Shown: one piece after another, positions 8,496 through 22,357 of the stretch
Layout of the letters: each line of letters opens with the position of its first letter
Numbering within the stretch: position 1 is the stretch's first letter
NCBI GenBank assembly: GCA_012522805.1
Contig: JAAYJS010000031.1
Span: forward strand, 62,001-126,000
Reading direction: 5' to 3'
Length of the DNA: 64,000 nt
DNA from: Eubacteriaceae bacterium
GTDB taxonomy: Bacteria; Bacillota; Clostridia; Eubacteriales; Eubacteriaceae
Notes under the pieces: model-generated
Databases searched by the model: none
Told to the model about the DNA's origin: nothing
What the model saw: only the letters and a program-made list of their open reading frames with translations
Position numbers and translations under genes: made by a program

Positions 8496-8984
8496 ATGTC
8501 TAGAGAACAATTTTTTTTACTGATTATCCTTCTCATGTCTGTGCAACTGGGTATGGGCATCATTCAAGTTAAACGTTATCAGAAAGAATTGAAAAAACTC
8601 AGAGGTACCGGGACTGTGGGCCTAGGCCATACGAAAGGCGGATTTAAACCCGGTCAAATCGTCATCATCTCCTATAAAGCCGGCGAAGATCGTGTTGTTG
8701 CTTTTCGTAGAATGCGTGGTATGACCATTTTTGCAGGTTTTAAAACCGACGACAAGATGATCGGATTAAACCTGGATACGTTGAGACAAAAAGCGTTACA
8801 AGAAGATGCTCGAGAATTTGCACGCAGACGCAAAAAACATCCCTACAATCCGAAGGATATCACAAAGAAAAAAGGCGCCATGATACAGGCGGTGGAGGCC
8901 ATCGACAATCGATTGGCCACGGAAAAGCGGAAGCTGGAACAAGCAAAGCGCATCGAAGAACACAAGCGTATCGAAAGTAACTAA
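8496..8984 (+). CDS. GutM/SrlM-family glucitol operon activator-like protein
   Basis: A 162-residue protein with one N-terminal membrane-like helix (about residues 6-24) and a basic cytoplasmic part, as in GutM/SrlM proteins. In enteric bacteria GutM is an accessory activator of the glucitol operon; its mechanism is not well understood. First gene of the PTS operon. I chose ATG 8496, which has GGAGG seven bases upstream, over the in-frame TTG at 8493. The C-terminal third is a highly charged, probably helical tail. Confidence 0.75.
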   Translation: MSREQFFLLIILLMSVQLGMGIIQVKRYQKELKKLRGTGTVGLGHTKGGFKPGQIVIISYKAGEDRVVAFRRMRGMTIFAGFKTDDKMIGLNLDTLRQKALQEDAREFARRRKKHPYNPKDITKKKGAMIQAVEAIDNRLATEKRKLEQAKRIEEHKRIESN

Positions 8985-9027
8985 GTTTATCGTTTTTTAG
9001 GTAAAAATTTTATATAAGGAGGAAACG

Positions 9028-9558
9028 ATGGAATTTTTATCAACCTTAGCAACTCAGTTTATTGGGTTGTTCCAAGCAGGGGGGGAAACCTTTATGGGGT
9101 TTGTCACCGGTATCATTCCGACGTTGGTCTGTTTGATTACAGCGGTTAATGCTTTAATTGCAATTATCGGACAGGAGAAAATTGAAAAGGTAGCACAGGT
9201 TAGTGGAAAAAACTTTATTCTACGCTATACGCTGCTACCCATTTTGGCAATGTTTTTCTTTACAAACCCGATGGCTTACACCATGGGACGCTTTTTGGAA
9301 GAAAAACACAAACCCGGTTTTTATGATGCGGCAGTGTCCTTCTGCCATCCGATTACCGGCTTATTTCCCCACGCCAATCCCGGCGAATACTTCGTATACG
9401 GTGGGATTGCAGCAGGTATTACTGCATTAGGCAAAGACTTAGGTCCTCTGGCCATACGCTACTTTTTAGTAGGTATTATCGTCATTTTAATCCGCGGTAT
9501 CATCTGTGAAAGATTGACGATTCAGTTTATGAAGAAGGGGGAAGAAGCAAATGTTTAA
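9028..9558 (+). CDS. srlA: PTS glucitol/sorbitol-type transporter, EIIC component
   Basis: A 176-residue polytopic membrane protein matching the small EIIC of the glucitol family, with recognisable [37 protein letters not shown] in the middle (described here as the TNPMAY to GLFPH block, residues about 75-112). It forms the first half of the membrane channel, the second half being fused to EIIB in this family. It starts after a perfect AAGGAGG and overlaps the EIIB gene by eight bases. The transported polyol cannot be read from sequence. Confidence 0.9.
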   Translation: MEFLSTLATQFIGLFQAGGETFMGFVTGIIPTLVCLITAVNALIAIIGQEKIEKVAQVSGKNFILRYTLLPILAMFFFTNPMAYTMGRFLEEKHKPGFYDAAVSFCHPITGLFPHANPGEYFVYGGIAAGITALGKDLGPLAIRYFLVGIIVILIRGIICERLTIQFMKKGEEANV

Positions 9559-10537
9559 AGCAGTAAAGATTTCTAAAGGCCCCGGCGGTTGGGGCGGACC
9601 ATTGGTCATCCAACCGACAGAACAAAAAAATAAAATTGTATCCGTAACCGGTGGCGGTATCGATCCGATTGCACAAAGAATAGCCGACTTAACCGGCGCT
9701 GTTGCAGTAGACGGTTTTACAACCGGTGTCAAAGACGAAGAGTACGCCTGTGCCGTTATCGACTGTGGCGGAACCGCTCGTTGCGGTGTTTATCCTAAAA
9801 AACGCATTCCTACCATTAATCTGACTCCGGTTGGTCAAAGCGGACCTTTGGCAAAATTCATCACCGAAGACATTTATGTATCCGGTGTCAAGGAAGCCAA
9901 TATTGAATTGGTAGACGCATCGGAAGTACCGGTCGTCGAAGAAGCGGCTGCAGAAGCATCGGCTCCGGTCGCCACCGAAGCTCCAAAGGCAAGTGCTTCA
10001 GGTGCTAAAAAAGACAGCATCATCGTTCGAATTGGTAAAAGTGTGGGTAACGTGGTTGGAAAATTCTTCCAAGCCGGACGCGACACCATCGATATGGTAA
10101 TCCGCAACGTCTTACCCTTCATGGCATTCGTTTCCATGCTCATCGGTATTATCACCGCTTCGGGTTTAGGCGACTGGATTGCCAACACCATATCACCTTT
10201 GGCAAATACCCTTCCGGGATTGCTGGCGATTTCTGTGGTTTGTACCATCCCGATTATTTCGCCGATTATTGGACCCGGTGCGGTTATCGCTCAGGTTGTC
10301 GGTGTGTTGATCGGACAACAAATCGGTATCGGCGCCATCAACCCGTCCTTGGCATTGCCCGCATTGTTTGCGATTGACGGCCAAGTCGGTGCGGACTTTA
10401 TTCCCGTTGGTTTGTCCTTAGGAGAAGCCGAACCGGAAACGGTCGATGCCGGTGTTCCCGCTGTTTTATTTGAACGTTTGCTAACAGGTCCTTTATCGGT
10501 GCTCATCGCCTATGCGTTCAGCATCGGATTATACTAA
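9551..10537 (+). CDS. srlE: PTS glucitol/sorbitol-type transporter, EIIB fused to second EIIC half
   Basis: A 328-residue protein with the EIIB domain first (residues 1-125), including the [20 protein letters not shown] block whose cysteine carries the phosphoryl group, then an Ala/Pro-rich linker near 130-155 and a membrane domain with several helices (about 185-328). This is the normal SrlE architecture and length. It phosphorylates the polyol during uptake. Start overlaps the end of srlA, indicating translational coupling. Confidence 0.92.
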   Translation: MFKAVKISKGPGGWGGPLVIQPTEQKNKIVSVTGGGIDPIAQRIADLTGAVAVDGFTTGVKDEEYACAVIDCGGTARCGVYPKKRIPTINLTPVGQSGPLAKFITEDIYVSGVKEANIELVDASEVPVVEEAAAEASAPVATEAPKASASGAKKDSIIVRIGKSVGNVVGKFFQAGRDTIDMVIRNVLPFMAFVSMLIGIITASGLGDWIANTISPLANTLPGLLAISVVCTIPIISPIIGPGAVIAQVVGVLIGQQIGIGAINPSLALPALFAIDGQVGADFIPVGLSLGEAEPETVDAGVPAVLFERLLTGPLSVLIAYAFSIGLY

Positions 10538-10558
10538 GGTTAAGAGGTGGTTATCGGA

Positions 10559-10921
10559 ATGGATTTTAAGAGTGTTGTAACAGGTATCGGCCCTTTGGTT
10601 GAAGAGATGGCGGAAGCTGCCGGTTTAATCATTGTCTTTGACGATAATGCGCCGGAAAGCTTAGCGGAAATGGCAGTTTTGCATACCCATTGTGATCTCT
10701 CACAGGATGTTAAAGTCGGCGATGTTGTTCTATTTGGGAACTATCAATACGTCGTGACTGCCGTTGGAGAAGAAGCCAACAAAACTCTGAAGAGTATGGG
10801 ACATTGTTCCTTTAAATTTACAGGAGAAGACTCCGTGGATATGCCGGGTCAAATCGCCTTAAAGGGCGATGGTGTACCGGCAATAAAAGTCGGAGATTCC
10901 TTTGAAATCATTTTTGTCTAA
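10559..10921 (+). CDS. srlB: PTS glucitol/sorbitol-type transporter, EIIA component
   Basis: A 120-residue soluble EIIA of the glucitol family. The HTHCDL stretch near residue 46 corresponds to the phosphorylatable histidine region, and FGNYQYVVTAVGEEANKTL plus the GHCSFKF block are family landmarks. It passes the phosphoryl group from HPr to EIIB. A GTG at 10547 is also in frame, but ATG 10559 has GAGGTGG eight bases upstream and gives a better family start. Confidence 0.88.
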   Translation: MDFKSVVTGIGPLVEEMAEAAGLIIVFDDNAPESLAEMAVLHTHCDLSQDVKVGDVVLFGNYQYVVTAVGEEANKTLKSMGHCSFKFTGEDSVDMPGQIALKGDGVPAIKVGDSFEIIFV

Positions 10922-10951
10922 AGCATGATTTATTGATTCGTAGCCTGATCA

Positions 10952-10991
10952 CACAAAAGTTTTTATCCATGTTGTGATAAAAACTTTTGTG
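10952..10991 (+). promoter_or_regulatory. Perfect 16-bp hairpin inside the PTS operon
   Basis: CACAAAAGTTTTTATC (10952-10967) is repeated exactly inverted at 10976-10991 around an eight-base loop. No T-run follows, so it is not a standard terminator. It lies in the 114-base gap between the EIIA gene and the DRL-like gene and could be an mRNA processing or stability element that sets different levels for the two halves of the operon. Confidence 0.55.
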
Positions 10992-11035
10992 GTGCGGTAT
11001 ATATTTAGATTTAATTGAAAGTAGGTAGTAAAACA

Positions 11036-12337
11036 ATGATCAACATGATGCACAAATTACAAGCGTTGGAAGATGCTGGCGAATCCATTAAAGCAAGCAT
11101 TGTCGGTGCCGGTCAAATGGGATGCGGTATGGCCGCTCAAATGACCGTGATGAAAGGGATGGACCCGGTGGTCGTCGTAGACGTGATCTTGGATAATGCC
11201 AAACGCGCTTACATCAACTCCGGTTACAAAGAAGGTGTCGACTTCGTCGAAGCCGAAACCATCGAAGAAGCAAACAAATTTTTAGCAGAAGGTAAATTCA
11301 TCGTCACAACCAATAACGAAATTGCCACCAAATGCGATATCATCGATTGCGCTGTGGACGCGACCGGTGTACCGGAAGTCGGTGCCAAGGTAGCGATGGA
11401 TGCCATCAATGCAGGCAAACACATCTGCATGCTCAACGTTGAAACCGACGTTTGTATCGGCCATTTACTATACAAATTAGCGAACAACGCAGGTGTCGTC
11501 TATACGGGCTCCGCAGGGGACGAACCCGGTGCGGTTATCGAATTGTACGACTATGCAAAGGGCTTGGGCTTTGACGTTAAAGTGGTTGGTAAAGGTAAAA
11601 ACAACCCCTTGGCGTTGACCTGCAACCCGGATACCGTAGCGGATATCGCTAAAGCCAAAGGCGCATCTCCTAAAATGATTTGTGCTTTTAAAGACGGTAC
11701 CAAAACCATGGTTGAAATGACCGCCATGGCCAACGCAACCGGATTTTTGCCGGACGTTACCGGTGCCCACGGTCCGGAAAGCGATGTTAAAGGCCTCAAC
11801 GACGTTCTGAGCTTGAAGAGCGAAGGACGGGGCGGCATCTTAAACAGCTACGGTGTCATTGAATACGTCAACGGCGTTGCACCCGGCGTCTTTGTGATCG
11901 TCGGAACCGACCAACCGGATATCGCAGCGGAAATGACTTATTTGGATATGGGACCGGGACCGAACTACACGTTGTACCGTCCTTACCACTTATGCTCTTT
12001 GGAAACGCCTATGTCTGTTGCAAAGGCATGCATCGATGGCGAACCGACCATTGTACCGGCATGTGGTCGTGTTGCAGAGGTTGGCACCATTGCCAAAAAA
12101 GACATGAAAGCCGGCGAATACTTAGACGGTATCGGTGGTTACACCATCCGCGGTACCTTCATGGCGGCTGAAGAAGCCGACGCGACCAACGCATTGCCCA
12201 TGGGTTTGGTAGATAAAAAGACAAAATTGTTAAAAGACGTTAAAGAAGGAGATCTGATCACCTACGATCATGTTGAACTCAACAACGATAACCTGATCGT
12301 GCAATTACGTCGCATTCAAGACAATCTTTTCCTATAA
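11036..12337 (+). CDS. DRL/COG4091 oxidoreductase (homoserine dehydrogenase-like fold plus SAF domain)
   Basis: A 433-residue protein with an N-terminal Rossmann domain (GAGQMGCGM near residue 25, then VVVVDVI) and a C-terminal SAF-type domain (from about 350: KKDMKAGEYLDGIGGYTIRG to LVDKKTKLLKDVKEGD). This is the architecture of COG4091, which includes DRL, the alternative 1-deoxyxylulose-5-phosphate reductoisomerase described in Brucella. It occupies the place where a sorbitol-6-phosphate dehydrogenase would be expected. I infer that it oxidises or rearranges the polyol phosphate made by the PTS. Substrate unproven. ATG 11036 chosen over TTG 11015. Confidence 0.75.
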   Translation: MINMMHKLQALEDAGESIKASIVGAGQMGCGMAAQMTVMKGMDPVVVVDVILDNAKRAYINSGYKEGVDFVEAETIEEANKFLAEGKFIVTTNNEIATKCDIIDCAVDATGVPEVGAKVAMDAINAGKHICMLNVETDVCIGHLLYKLANNAGVVYTGSAGDEPGAVIELYDYAKGLGFDVKVVGKGKNNPLALTCNPDTVADIAKAKGASPKMICAFKDGTKTMVEMTAMANATGFLPDVTGAHGPESDVKGLNDVLSLKSEGRGGILNSYGVIEYVNGVAPGVFVIVGTDQPDIAAEMTYLDMGPGPNYTLYRPYHLCSLETPMSVAKACIDGEPTIVPACGRVAEVGTIAKKDMKAGEYLDGIGGYTIRGTFMAAEEADATNALPMGLVDKKTKLLKDVKEGDLITYDHVELNNDNLIVQLRRIQDNLFL

Positions 12338-12346
12338 GGCATACCG

Positions 12347-12619
12347 ATGGCAAACAGACAAGTAGAAATTCAAAACCCCACCGGTCTGCATGCGAGACCC
12401 GCAGCGGAATTCTGTAAATTGGCAGCCCGCTTTACTTCCGACATAACCGTTAAAAAAGTGGGTGTCGATAAAGAAGGCAACGGAAAATCCGTTATTTCAT
12501 TGATGACCTTGGGCTTTAATAAAGGCTCCGTCATCGAGATTTCCGCAGAAGGCGACGATGCGCAAGAAGCTGTGGATGCATTGGCAGCTTTAATAGAAGA
12601 AGGCTTCGGAGAGATATAA
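12347..12619 (+). CDS. HPr-family phosphocarrier protein encoded in the PTS operon
   Basis: A 90-residue HPr with the active-site His15 in NPTGLHARPA and a serine in GKSVISLM at the position of the regulatory Ser46 (residue 48 here). It would relay phosphate from enzyme I to EIIA and could also be an HprK target. It may be the general HPr of this organism or a dedicated one. It follows the DRL-like gene by nine bases and closes the operon; no enzyme I gene is near. Confidence 0.92.
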   Translation: MANRQVEIQNPTGLHARPAAEFCKLAARFTSDITVKKVGVDKEGNGKSVISLMTLGFNKGSVIEISAEGDDAQEAVDALAALIEEGFGEI

Positions 12620-13021
12620 GCGTATATAAAGCACGTCGGTACCTGAATCCATCGGCGATTGAATGGCGAGGTTGTGCACCGAGTATCCGAGCAAAGGTGT
12701 ACGTGCCACCGGTTCGTTTAAAAGCTATTGTAACGGTAAAGTGAAGCTTTAGAGTGTGCATCATTCAACAAAACTAAATCAATATACTATCCTATTAAAA
12801 GAGCCCGCAGTTTGTGACTGCGGGCTTTTTTTGATAATCTCTAATAGAAAAATGGCTTGGAATCATCCAAGAAAGTTTTAAACCAATTGTCGATTGAAAT
12901 CTTTAAAGGAGTTCGAACCCATCGCTTTTTTCAGATCATATGAATGTGGATCTATGGCAGAAGAAGAAACCAAAAGTCTACTTATATCGGTTCGAGCGGG
13001 ACCAAGTCAAAATGCAGATCG
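12620..13021. other. Gap between the PTS operon and birA
   Basis: A 180-base GC-richer stretch with no credible gene, then the operon terminator, then a short CTTGGA/TCCAAG hairpin (12856-12871) that reads into ATTTTT on the minus strand and could terminate birA. The short frames here lack ribosome sites and look fortuitous. Confidence 0.5.
12802..12832 (+). terminator. Intrinsic terminator of the PTS operon
   Basis: AGCCCGCAG (12802-12810) and CTGCGGGCT (12818-12826) around TTTGTGA, followed by a seven-T run. Confidence 0.93.
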
Positions 13022-14011
13022 TCAACGGTTGGAGCCAAAACCAAAGTCTCCTCTTAAGGATACCTCCGCGGACATCAAGTTTTCCAGCTGACCGTCGGCT
13101 CTTTCTAAGACCAGGGCGCCGTCATCTCGAATGGCTTTGACCGTGCCGACAATTTTTCTGTCTCCCATGGTGGCCAGCACCTCTTTGCCTAACACCACGG
13201 AGCGTTCTCGGTATTCTGAAAGGAGGGCATGGTCCTGATCTTCCGTCAACAATTCCCGATAGGCTTCTACCAAATCTTGAGCCAAGGGGTTTTTAATGGG
13301 CTGGTAGTGATCCGGAGAAAACAATGCCGCGGCGTGGCTGGCAATATCTTCCGGGAAACCGCCTGCCGGGGGTAGTAAATTGATGCCGACACCCACCACG
13401 ACGGTATCCACCATGCCGTTTTCCATGTTGATGGTCGCCTCCGTTAAAATGCCTGCGACCTTCCCGTGGGATGTATATAAATCGTTGACCCATTTCACAC
13501 CGATGGGTGGCGCACCGTATTTTTCCAAACATCGGGCGGCTAGAACCGCAGCCTTTAAGGTGGTATTCAAACCGACTTGAAAGGAAGGATCCGGTTTTAA
13601 CAAAACGGATACATAAAGCCCCGTTAGTGCAGGAGAATAAAAGGAGCGCCCCATGCGTCCCTTACCTGCACTTTGGTGATCCGCCAATACGGCACTTCCG
13701 TGGAGGGCACCCGCCCGCGCCAAGTTTTTTAACTGGTCGTTGGTGGAGTCCACGGTGGGGTAGACCCATAGAGGGGCGGACTCCACAAGGGTCTTTTTAA
13801 AATAAGAAGCTTGTAAGGGATCGTAGGTAGTGGGCAGTCGGTAGCCCTTGTTGGGCAGTGCACGAATGGGCACGCCCTCTTTTTGTAGGGTTTTTACGGC
13901 CGCCCAGACGGCGTTGCGACTGACACCCAAATGGTCGGCCATAGTTTGTCCGGAAAGCTCTTCTTCTCTATGATTTAAAAGGGCCCTCAGCACCTTGTCT
14001 TTTGTTTTCAT
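13022..14011 (-). CDS. birA: Biotin-[acetyl-CoA-carboxylase] ligase and biotin repressor
   Basis: A 329-residue bifunctional BirA with an N-terminal winged helix (residues about 15-45, SGQTMADHLGVSRNAVWAAVK) and the ligase domain carrying STNDQLK, the adenylate-binding GKGRMGRSF near 115 and KWVNDLY near 175, followed by a C-terminal SH3-like part. It attaches biotin to carrier proteins and, because the HTH is present, can probably repress biotin genes. No biotin gene is in the window. The start has AGGAGAATAGG upstream. Confidence 0.94.
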   Translation of the reverse strand: MKTKDKVLRALLNHREEELSGQTMADHLGVSRNAVWAAVKTLQKEGVPIRALPNKGYRLPTTYDPLQASYFKKTLVESAPLWVYPTVDSTNDQLKNLARAGALHGSAVLADHQSAGKGRMGRSFYSPALTGLYVSVLLKPDPSFQVGLNTTLKAAVLAARCLEKYGAPPIGVKWVNDLYTSHGKVAGILTEATINMENGMVDTVVVGVGINLLPPAGGFPEDIASHAAALFSPDHYQPIKNPLAQDLVEAYRELLTEDQDHALLSEYRERSVVLGKEVLATMGDRKIVGTVKAIRDDGALVLERADGQLENLMSAEVSLRGDFGFGSNR

Positions 14012-14153
14012 CCTATTCTCCTATTTCCATCAGAAAGTCGAGTTGACACATCTCGGTTATGGCAGAACTTGCGCATGGTGTTTATTATACTGATTATCCC
14101 ATAAAACAAAAAAAATATCTTCGTCAAAAATAGTCCTTTTGTGGAACAGCGAC

Positions 14154-14181
14154 TTGAAATAATTTGTAAATAGGTTAAAAT
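14154..14181 (+). promoter_or_regulatory. Promoter of pyrG
   Basis: TTGAAA (14154-14159), 16-base spacer, TAAAAT (14176-14181). A leader of about 75 bases follows. Confidence 0.6.
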
Positions 14182-14203
14182 AAAGGTAGATGAAGTTGAT
14201 AGG

Positions 14204-15878
<1,675 letters not shown>

Positions 15879-16109
15879 AGTGGGACCACACGTCGGAAAA
15901 TCGAAGGAGTAAAATAGACGCCAATCGAAGGGCAAGGAGAAATTTTCTGAAAAGCCGGACAGCTTAATACCGACTGTCAACGAAAAGATGACAGTCGGAT
16001 AGAGTTTGAATAGAACAACATAGAGTTGACAGGATCGATCCAAGTATTTTTGTATCCGGTAAAAAAATAATTCAATCATCATAGAAATAGACATAGGTTC
16101 ACTAACAGC

Positions 16110-16153
16110 AAACCCATGGATGGTCAGCTCATCCACGGGTTTTACTATTTTTT
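16110..16153 (+). terminator. Terminator downstream of pyrG
   Basis: AAACCCATGGATG (16110-16122) pairs with CATCCACGGGTTT (16130-16142) with a single mismatch, seven-base loop, then TTTTACTATTTTTT. Confidence 0.75.
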
Positions 16154-16303
16154 GCAATTTAAATACGTCCTTCGCAACGTCCGGTGTCAGAAACGGGTTA
16201 TCCTATTTCGGTTTCACACATGGAGAACAGAGTCATAAACGTTATTCTTTTCCCTTCAAACAGTTATATCTGTTCGTAGAGGCAACTCCATTCTGGCGGT
16301 AAA

Positions 16304-16423
16304 ATGCAGAGCTGTCCGCTTTGTGTAGGTAAGGTATCCAATTTACAGGATTATTTGGAAACAAAGTGCGCGAAAGGGAGCCTCTACAGAGATGAAGATT
16401 TTACCTGTCAATGTAAAAAATAG
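16304..16423 (+). CDS. Possible 39-residue Cys-rich (zinc-ribbon-like) protein
   Basis: ATG-initiated frame reading MQSCPLCVGKVSN and ending DFTCQCKK, with a CxxC near the start, a central Cys and a CxC at the end, a pattern that could bind zinc. Ribosome site is weak (GGCGGT). It could equally be a decayed remnant. I do not recognise a family. Confidence 0.25.
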   Translation: MQSCPLCVGKVSNLQDYLETKCAKGSLYRDEDFTCQCKK

Positions 16424-16523
16424 ATTAAACTTGTAAAAAATCGAGTCTTTCGTTTCGTAACATATTATTGGCAAAAAAAATTTTCATTTGGAATTGACAC
16501 AATATGTGGACATGTGGAAAGAA

Positions 16524-16711
16524 TGTGGATAACTCTTCAATATTTAAAACAAAAGCCGAAAATGTTCAATAAAATTGTGGATAAGGGCGGTGGAAACTGT
16601 GGATAATGTGGATAACTTATCCAAAATGCCAGAAATCGCTAAAATTGTGGCTTTAATTCTGTGAAGAAATGTGGATAACTCTTGGGATAAACCCAAAACG
16701 AATGTGTATAA
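16524..16711 (+). other. Cluster of DnaA boxes, candidate replication origin or DnaA-binding control region
   Basis: Five exact TGTGGATAA boxes (16524-16532, 16576-16584, 16598-16606, 16607-16615, 16670-16678), one TGTGTATAA (16703-16711), all in the same orientation, and one inverted near-match TTATCCAAA (16617-16625). Two boxes are directly tandem. All six same-strand boxes fit the TTATNCACA consensus (complement). An AT-rich segment follows at 16711-16860. The neighbour is NAD synthetase rather than dnaA, so it is either an oriC separated from dnaA or a DnaA-controlled or DnaA-titrating site. Confidence 0.75.
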
Positions 16712-16732
16712 TTTTTAACAAGAGCTTTTTTC

Positions 16733-16761
16733 TTGTGGGAGAAAAGCCAAAGGGTTATAAT
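16733..16761 (+). promoter_or_regulatory. Promoter of the NAD synthetase-serS unit
   Basis: TTGTGG (16733-16738), 17-base spacer, TATAAT (16756-16761), immediately downstream of the DnaA-box cluster, so DnaA bound there could influence it. Confidence 0.65.
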
Positions 16762-16895
16762 AGAATCGTTACAATTCTAGATATAGCGTAACAAAACAAA
16801 AAAACAGACACAGACAGAATTGTTTTTTAAAATAAATAAGATAAAAATTTGTGATATGGTGAAGTGTAGAAGAATTTGATGGAAGAGAGGATGAA

Positions 16896-20898
<4,003 letters not shown>

Positions 20899-20909
20899 AG
20901 AGGAGCACT

Positions 20910-21347
20910 ATGAAAATCGCACTACCCTATGACCACGATCAAGTCCATTCGGATTTTGGAAAAGCACAGGAATTTGTCGTCTATCACTTTCAATTTGGGC
21001 GCATCGCAGGAAAAGAACTTGTGGAGGCGCCGGGCAAGGGCTACCAAGGCAATATCGATGCCCTCATCGATGCCAACGCCGTTACCATTATCTGCCATCG
21101 TATTGAAGAGGAAGCCTTAGAGGTGTTGTACGACGAAGGCTTTGAAGTTTTCACAAATAAGCAGGGTCAAACCGACGGATTGGTGACCACCTATATGGCG
21201 CAAAAATTGCCCCACGGCGACACGCCCTTTACCCTGCCGGAACCCAGTTGTGGAGAACATTGCAACCACCATCACGGCGAAGGACAACAATGTGGGCACC
21301 ACCATGGCGACGGCCACAATTGCGAACATCACAGCGAAGAACACTAA
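20910..21347 (+). CDS. NifX/NifB-type (dinitrogenase iron-molybdenum cofactor family) protein with His/Cys-rich tail
   Basis: A 145-residue protein. Residues 1-108 match the small NifX-like cofactor-binding fold (MKIALPYD, HFGxAxxFxxY-like HSDFGKAQEFVVY, NIDALIDANAVTIICHRI). Residues 112-145 form an unusual tail with four Cys and eleven His in GEHCNHHHGEG and QQCGHHHGDG style repeats, likely to bind nickel, zinc or iron. No nitrogenase gene is near, so a metal storage or chaperone role is more likely. AGAGGAG precedes the ATG. A terminator follows. Confidence 0.75.
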   Translation: MKIALPYDHDQVHSDFGKAQEFVVYHFQFGRIAGKELVEAPGKGYQGNIDALIDANAVTIICHRIEEEALEVLYDEGFEVFTNKQGQTDGLVTTYMAQKLPHGDTPFTLPEPSCGEHCNHHHGEGQQCGHHHGDGHNCEHHSEEH

Positions 21348-21410
21348 GGATGCTGTGCCGGTAAAGAGCAATAAAAGCACAAATAGTTTAAAAAATAAAT
21401 ACAAAAAATA

Positions 21411-21462
21411 ACGACTCGATACTGTCCGCACTCATAAGTACGAACGGCATCGGGTCGTTTTT
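21411..21462 (+). terminator. Terminator after the NifX-like gene
   Basis: ACGACTCGAT (21411-21420) pairs with ATCGGGTCGT (21449-21458, one G-U) and is followed by TTTTT. Confidence 0.65.
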
Positions 21463-21540
21463 ATGGATAGAAAGAGGATAGACACATCATTGTTTTATAA
21501 AAAAAAGTGATTGTATTTGTACGGGCCGAGGACGAAAAAT

Positions 21541-22293
21541 CTATTTTGTTGCGGACAGTAAGAAAGGACGTGCGGTGCGGTATAAAACTTTTTCTTGCGA
21601 CGTGTAAATCTGCTCACCGATATGTTTATCGACAAAGACTTCGGAAAAGCCGATCTTTGTTAAAATAGCGGTGTCCCATTCCGGGCGGTCCACACGGCTT
21701 AAGGGTAAGTCCATGGCAAGTTGCTCCATGGTTTTGGCCATTTCTTTTGTAACCGGATCGTTATAACCCATTTTTTCAACGAGTTGTCTGTCATGGTGAT
21801 ACAGGTTTTTTGTATCGCTTTGGTAAAGGTAGCGGTACCAATTGGCGTCAAAGTTCAGTAGAAGGCCGCCGGGTTTTAAGACCCGATACCATTCCCGGTA
21901 GGCGGTGTGGGGGTCCGGCAAATTCCAAGTTAAGTTTCTGCTGACAGCCACATCAAAAGTATTGTCCTCAAAATTTAAGGATTGGGCATTCATCGGCATA
22001 AAATTGGCACACAGTCGGTGTTCGATTAAATTGTGAGTGGCTTTTACCAACATTTCACCGGTCAGATCAATCCCCGTTACCTGGTGTCCCATTGCAGCAA
22101 TCAGCATAGTAAAAAAACCCGGTCCACAACCGATATCCAAAACGTTTAACCCACTCCCTTTGGGAAGGTGATGGATAAAAATATCGGTGTAAGCTTTATT
22201 TTGCCATTGGCTGTATTCTCGATTGTTGGAAATGGAATAGGTTGTCGAACGTCGAGTCCAGTAGTTTTGCACTTCTGTAAAGATGTTTTGCAT
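21541..22293 (-). CDS. Class I SAM-dependent methyltransferase
   Basis: A 250-residue methyltransferase with motif I VLDIGCGPGFFTML (about 51-64), acidic motif II GIDLTGEML, motif IV VSRNLTWNLPDP (about 137) and VLKPGG. The substrate is not evident; the SRNLTWNLPDP block occurs in a group of anaerobe methyltransferases whose substrates I cannot name. It is a single gene whose leader contains a terminator hairpin, suggesting attenuation. Start has AAAGGAGG seven bases upstream. Confidence 0.8.
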   Translation of the reverse strand: MQNIFTEVQNYWTRRSTTYSISNNREYSQWQNKAYTDIFIHHLPKGSGLNVLDIGCGPGFFTMLIAAMGHQVTGIDLTGEMLVKATHNLIEHRLCANFMPMNAQSLNFEDNTFDVAVSRNLTWNLPDPHTAYREWYRVLKPGGLLLNFDANWYRYLYQSDTKNLYHHDRQLVEKMGYNDPVTKEMAKTMEQLAMDLPLSRVDRPEWDTAILTKIGFSEVFVDKHIGEQIYTSQEKVLYRTARPFLLSATK

Positions 22294-22309
22294 AGTGCCT
22301 CCTTTATGT

Positions 22310-22357
22310 ATAAAAAAAGCGATACGACTTGCCGTTTCTACGGCAAGTGTATCGCTT
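22310..22357 (-). terminator. Leader terminator (attenuator) before the methyltransferase gene
   Basis: An 18-bp stem with one bulged base (AAGCGATAC-G-ACTTGCCGT against ACGGCAAGTGTATCGCTT, loop of four). Read on the minus strand it runs into TTTTTTTA. It ends only 17 bases before the methyltransferase start and no gene lies upstream on this strand, so it fits a regulated leader. A weak TTGACT/GAAAAT promoter lies about 45 bases upstream. Confidence 0.65.

Larger units (their letters stand above)
15879..16895. other. One-kilobase intergenic region with terminators and a DnaA-box cluster
   Basis: The region holds a perfect 10-bp hairpin CCGACTGTCA/TGACAGTCGG (15970-15998) without T-run, the pyrG terminator, a tiny Cys-rich frame, the DnaA-box cluster, and then an AT-rich stretch (16711-16860) before the NAD synthetase gene. 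No protein gene of usual size is present. Confidence 0.8.

Noticed and set aside
12894-13091. Small rightward gene overlapping the birA 3' end
   Set aside because: No ribosome site, overlaps antisense to birA, unfamiliar sequence.
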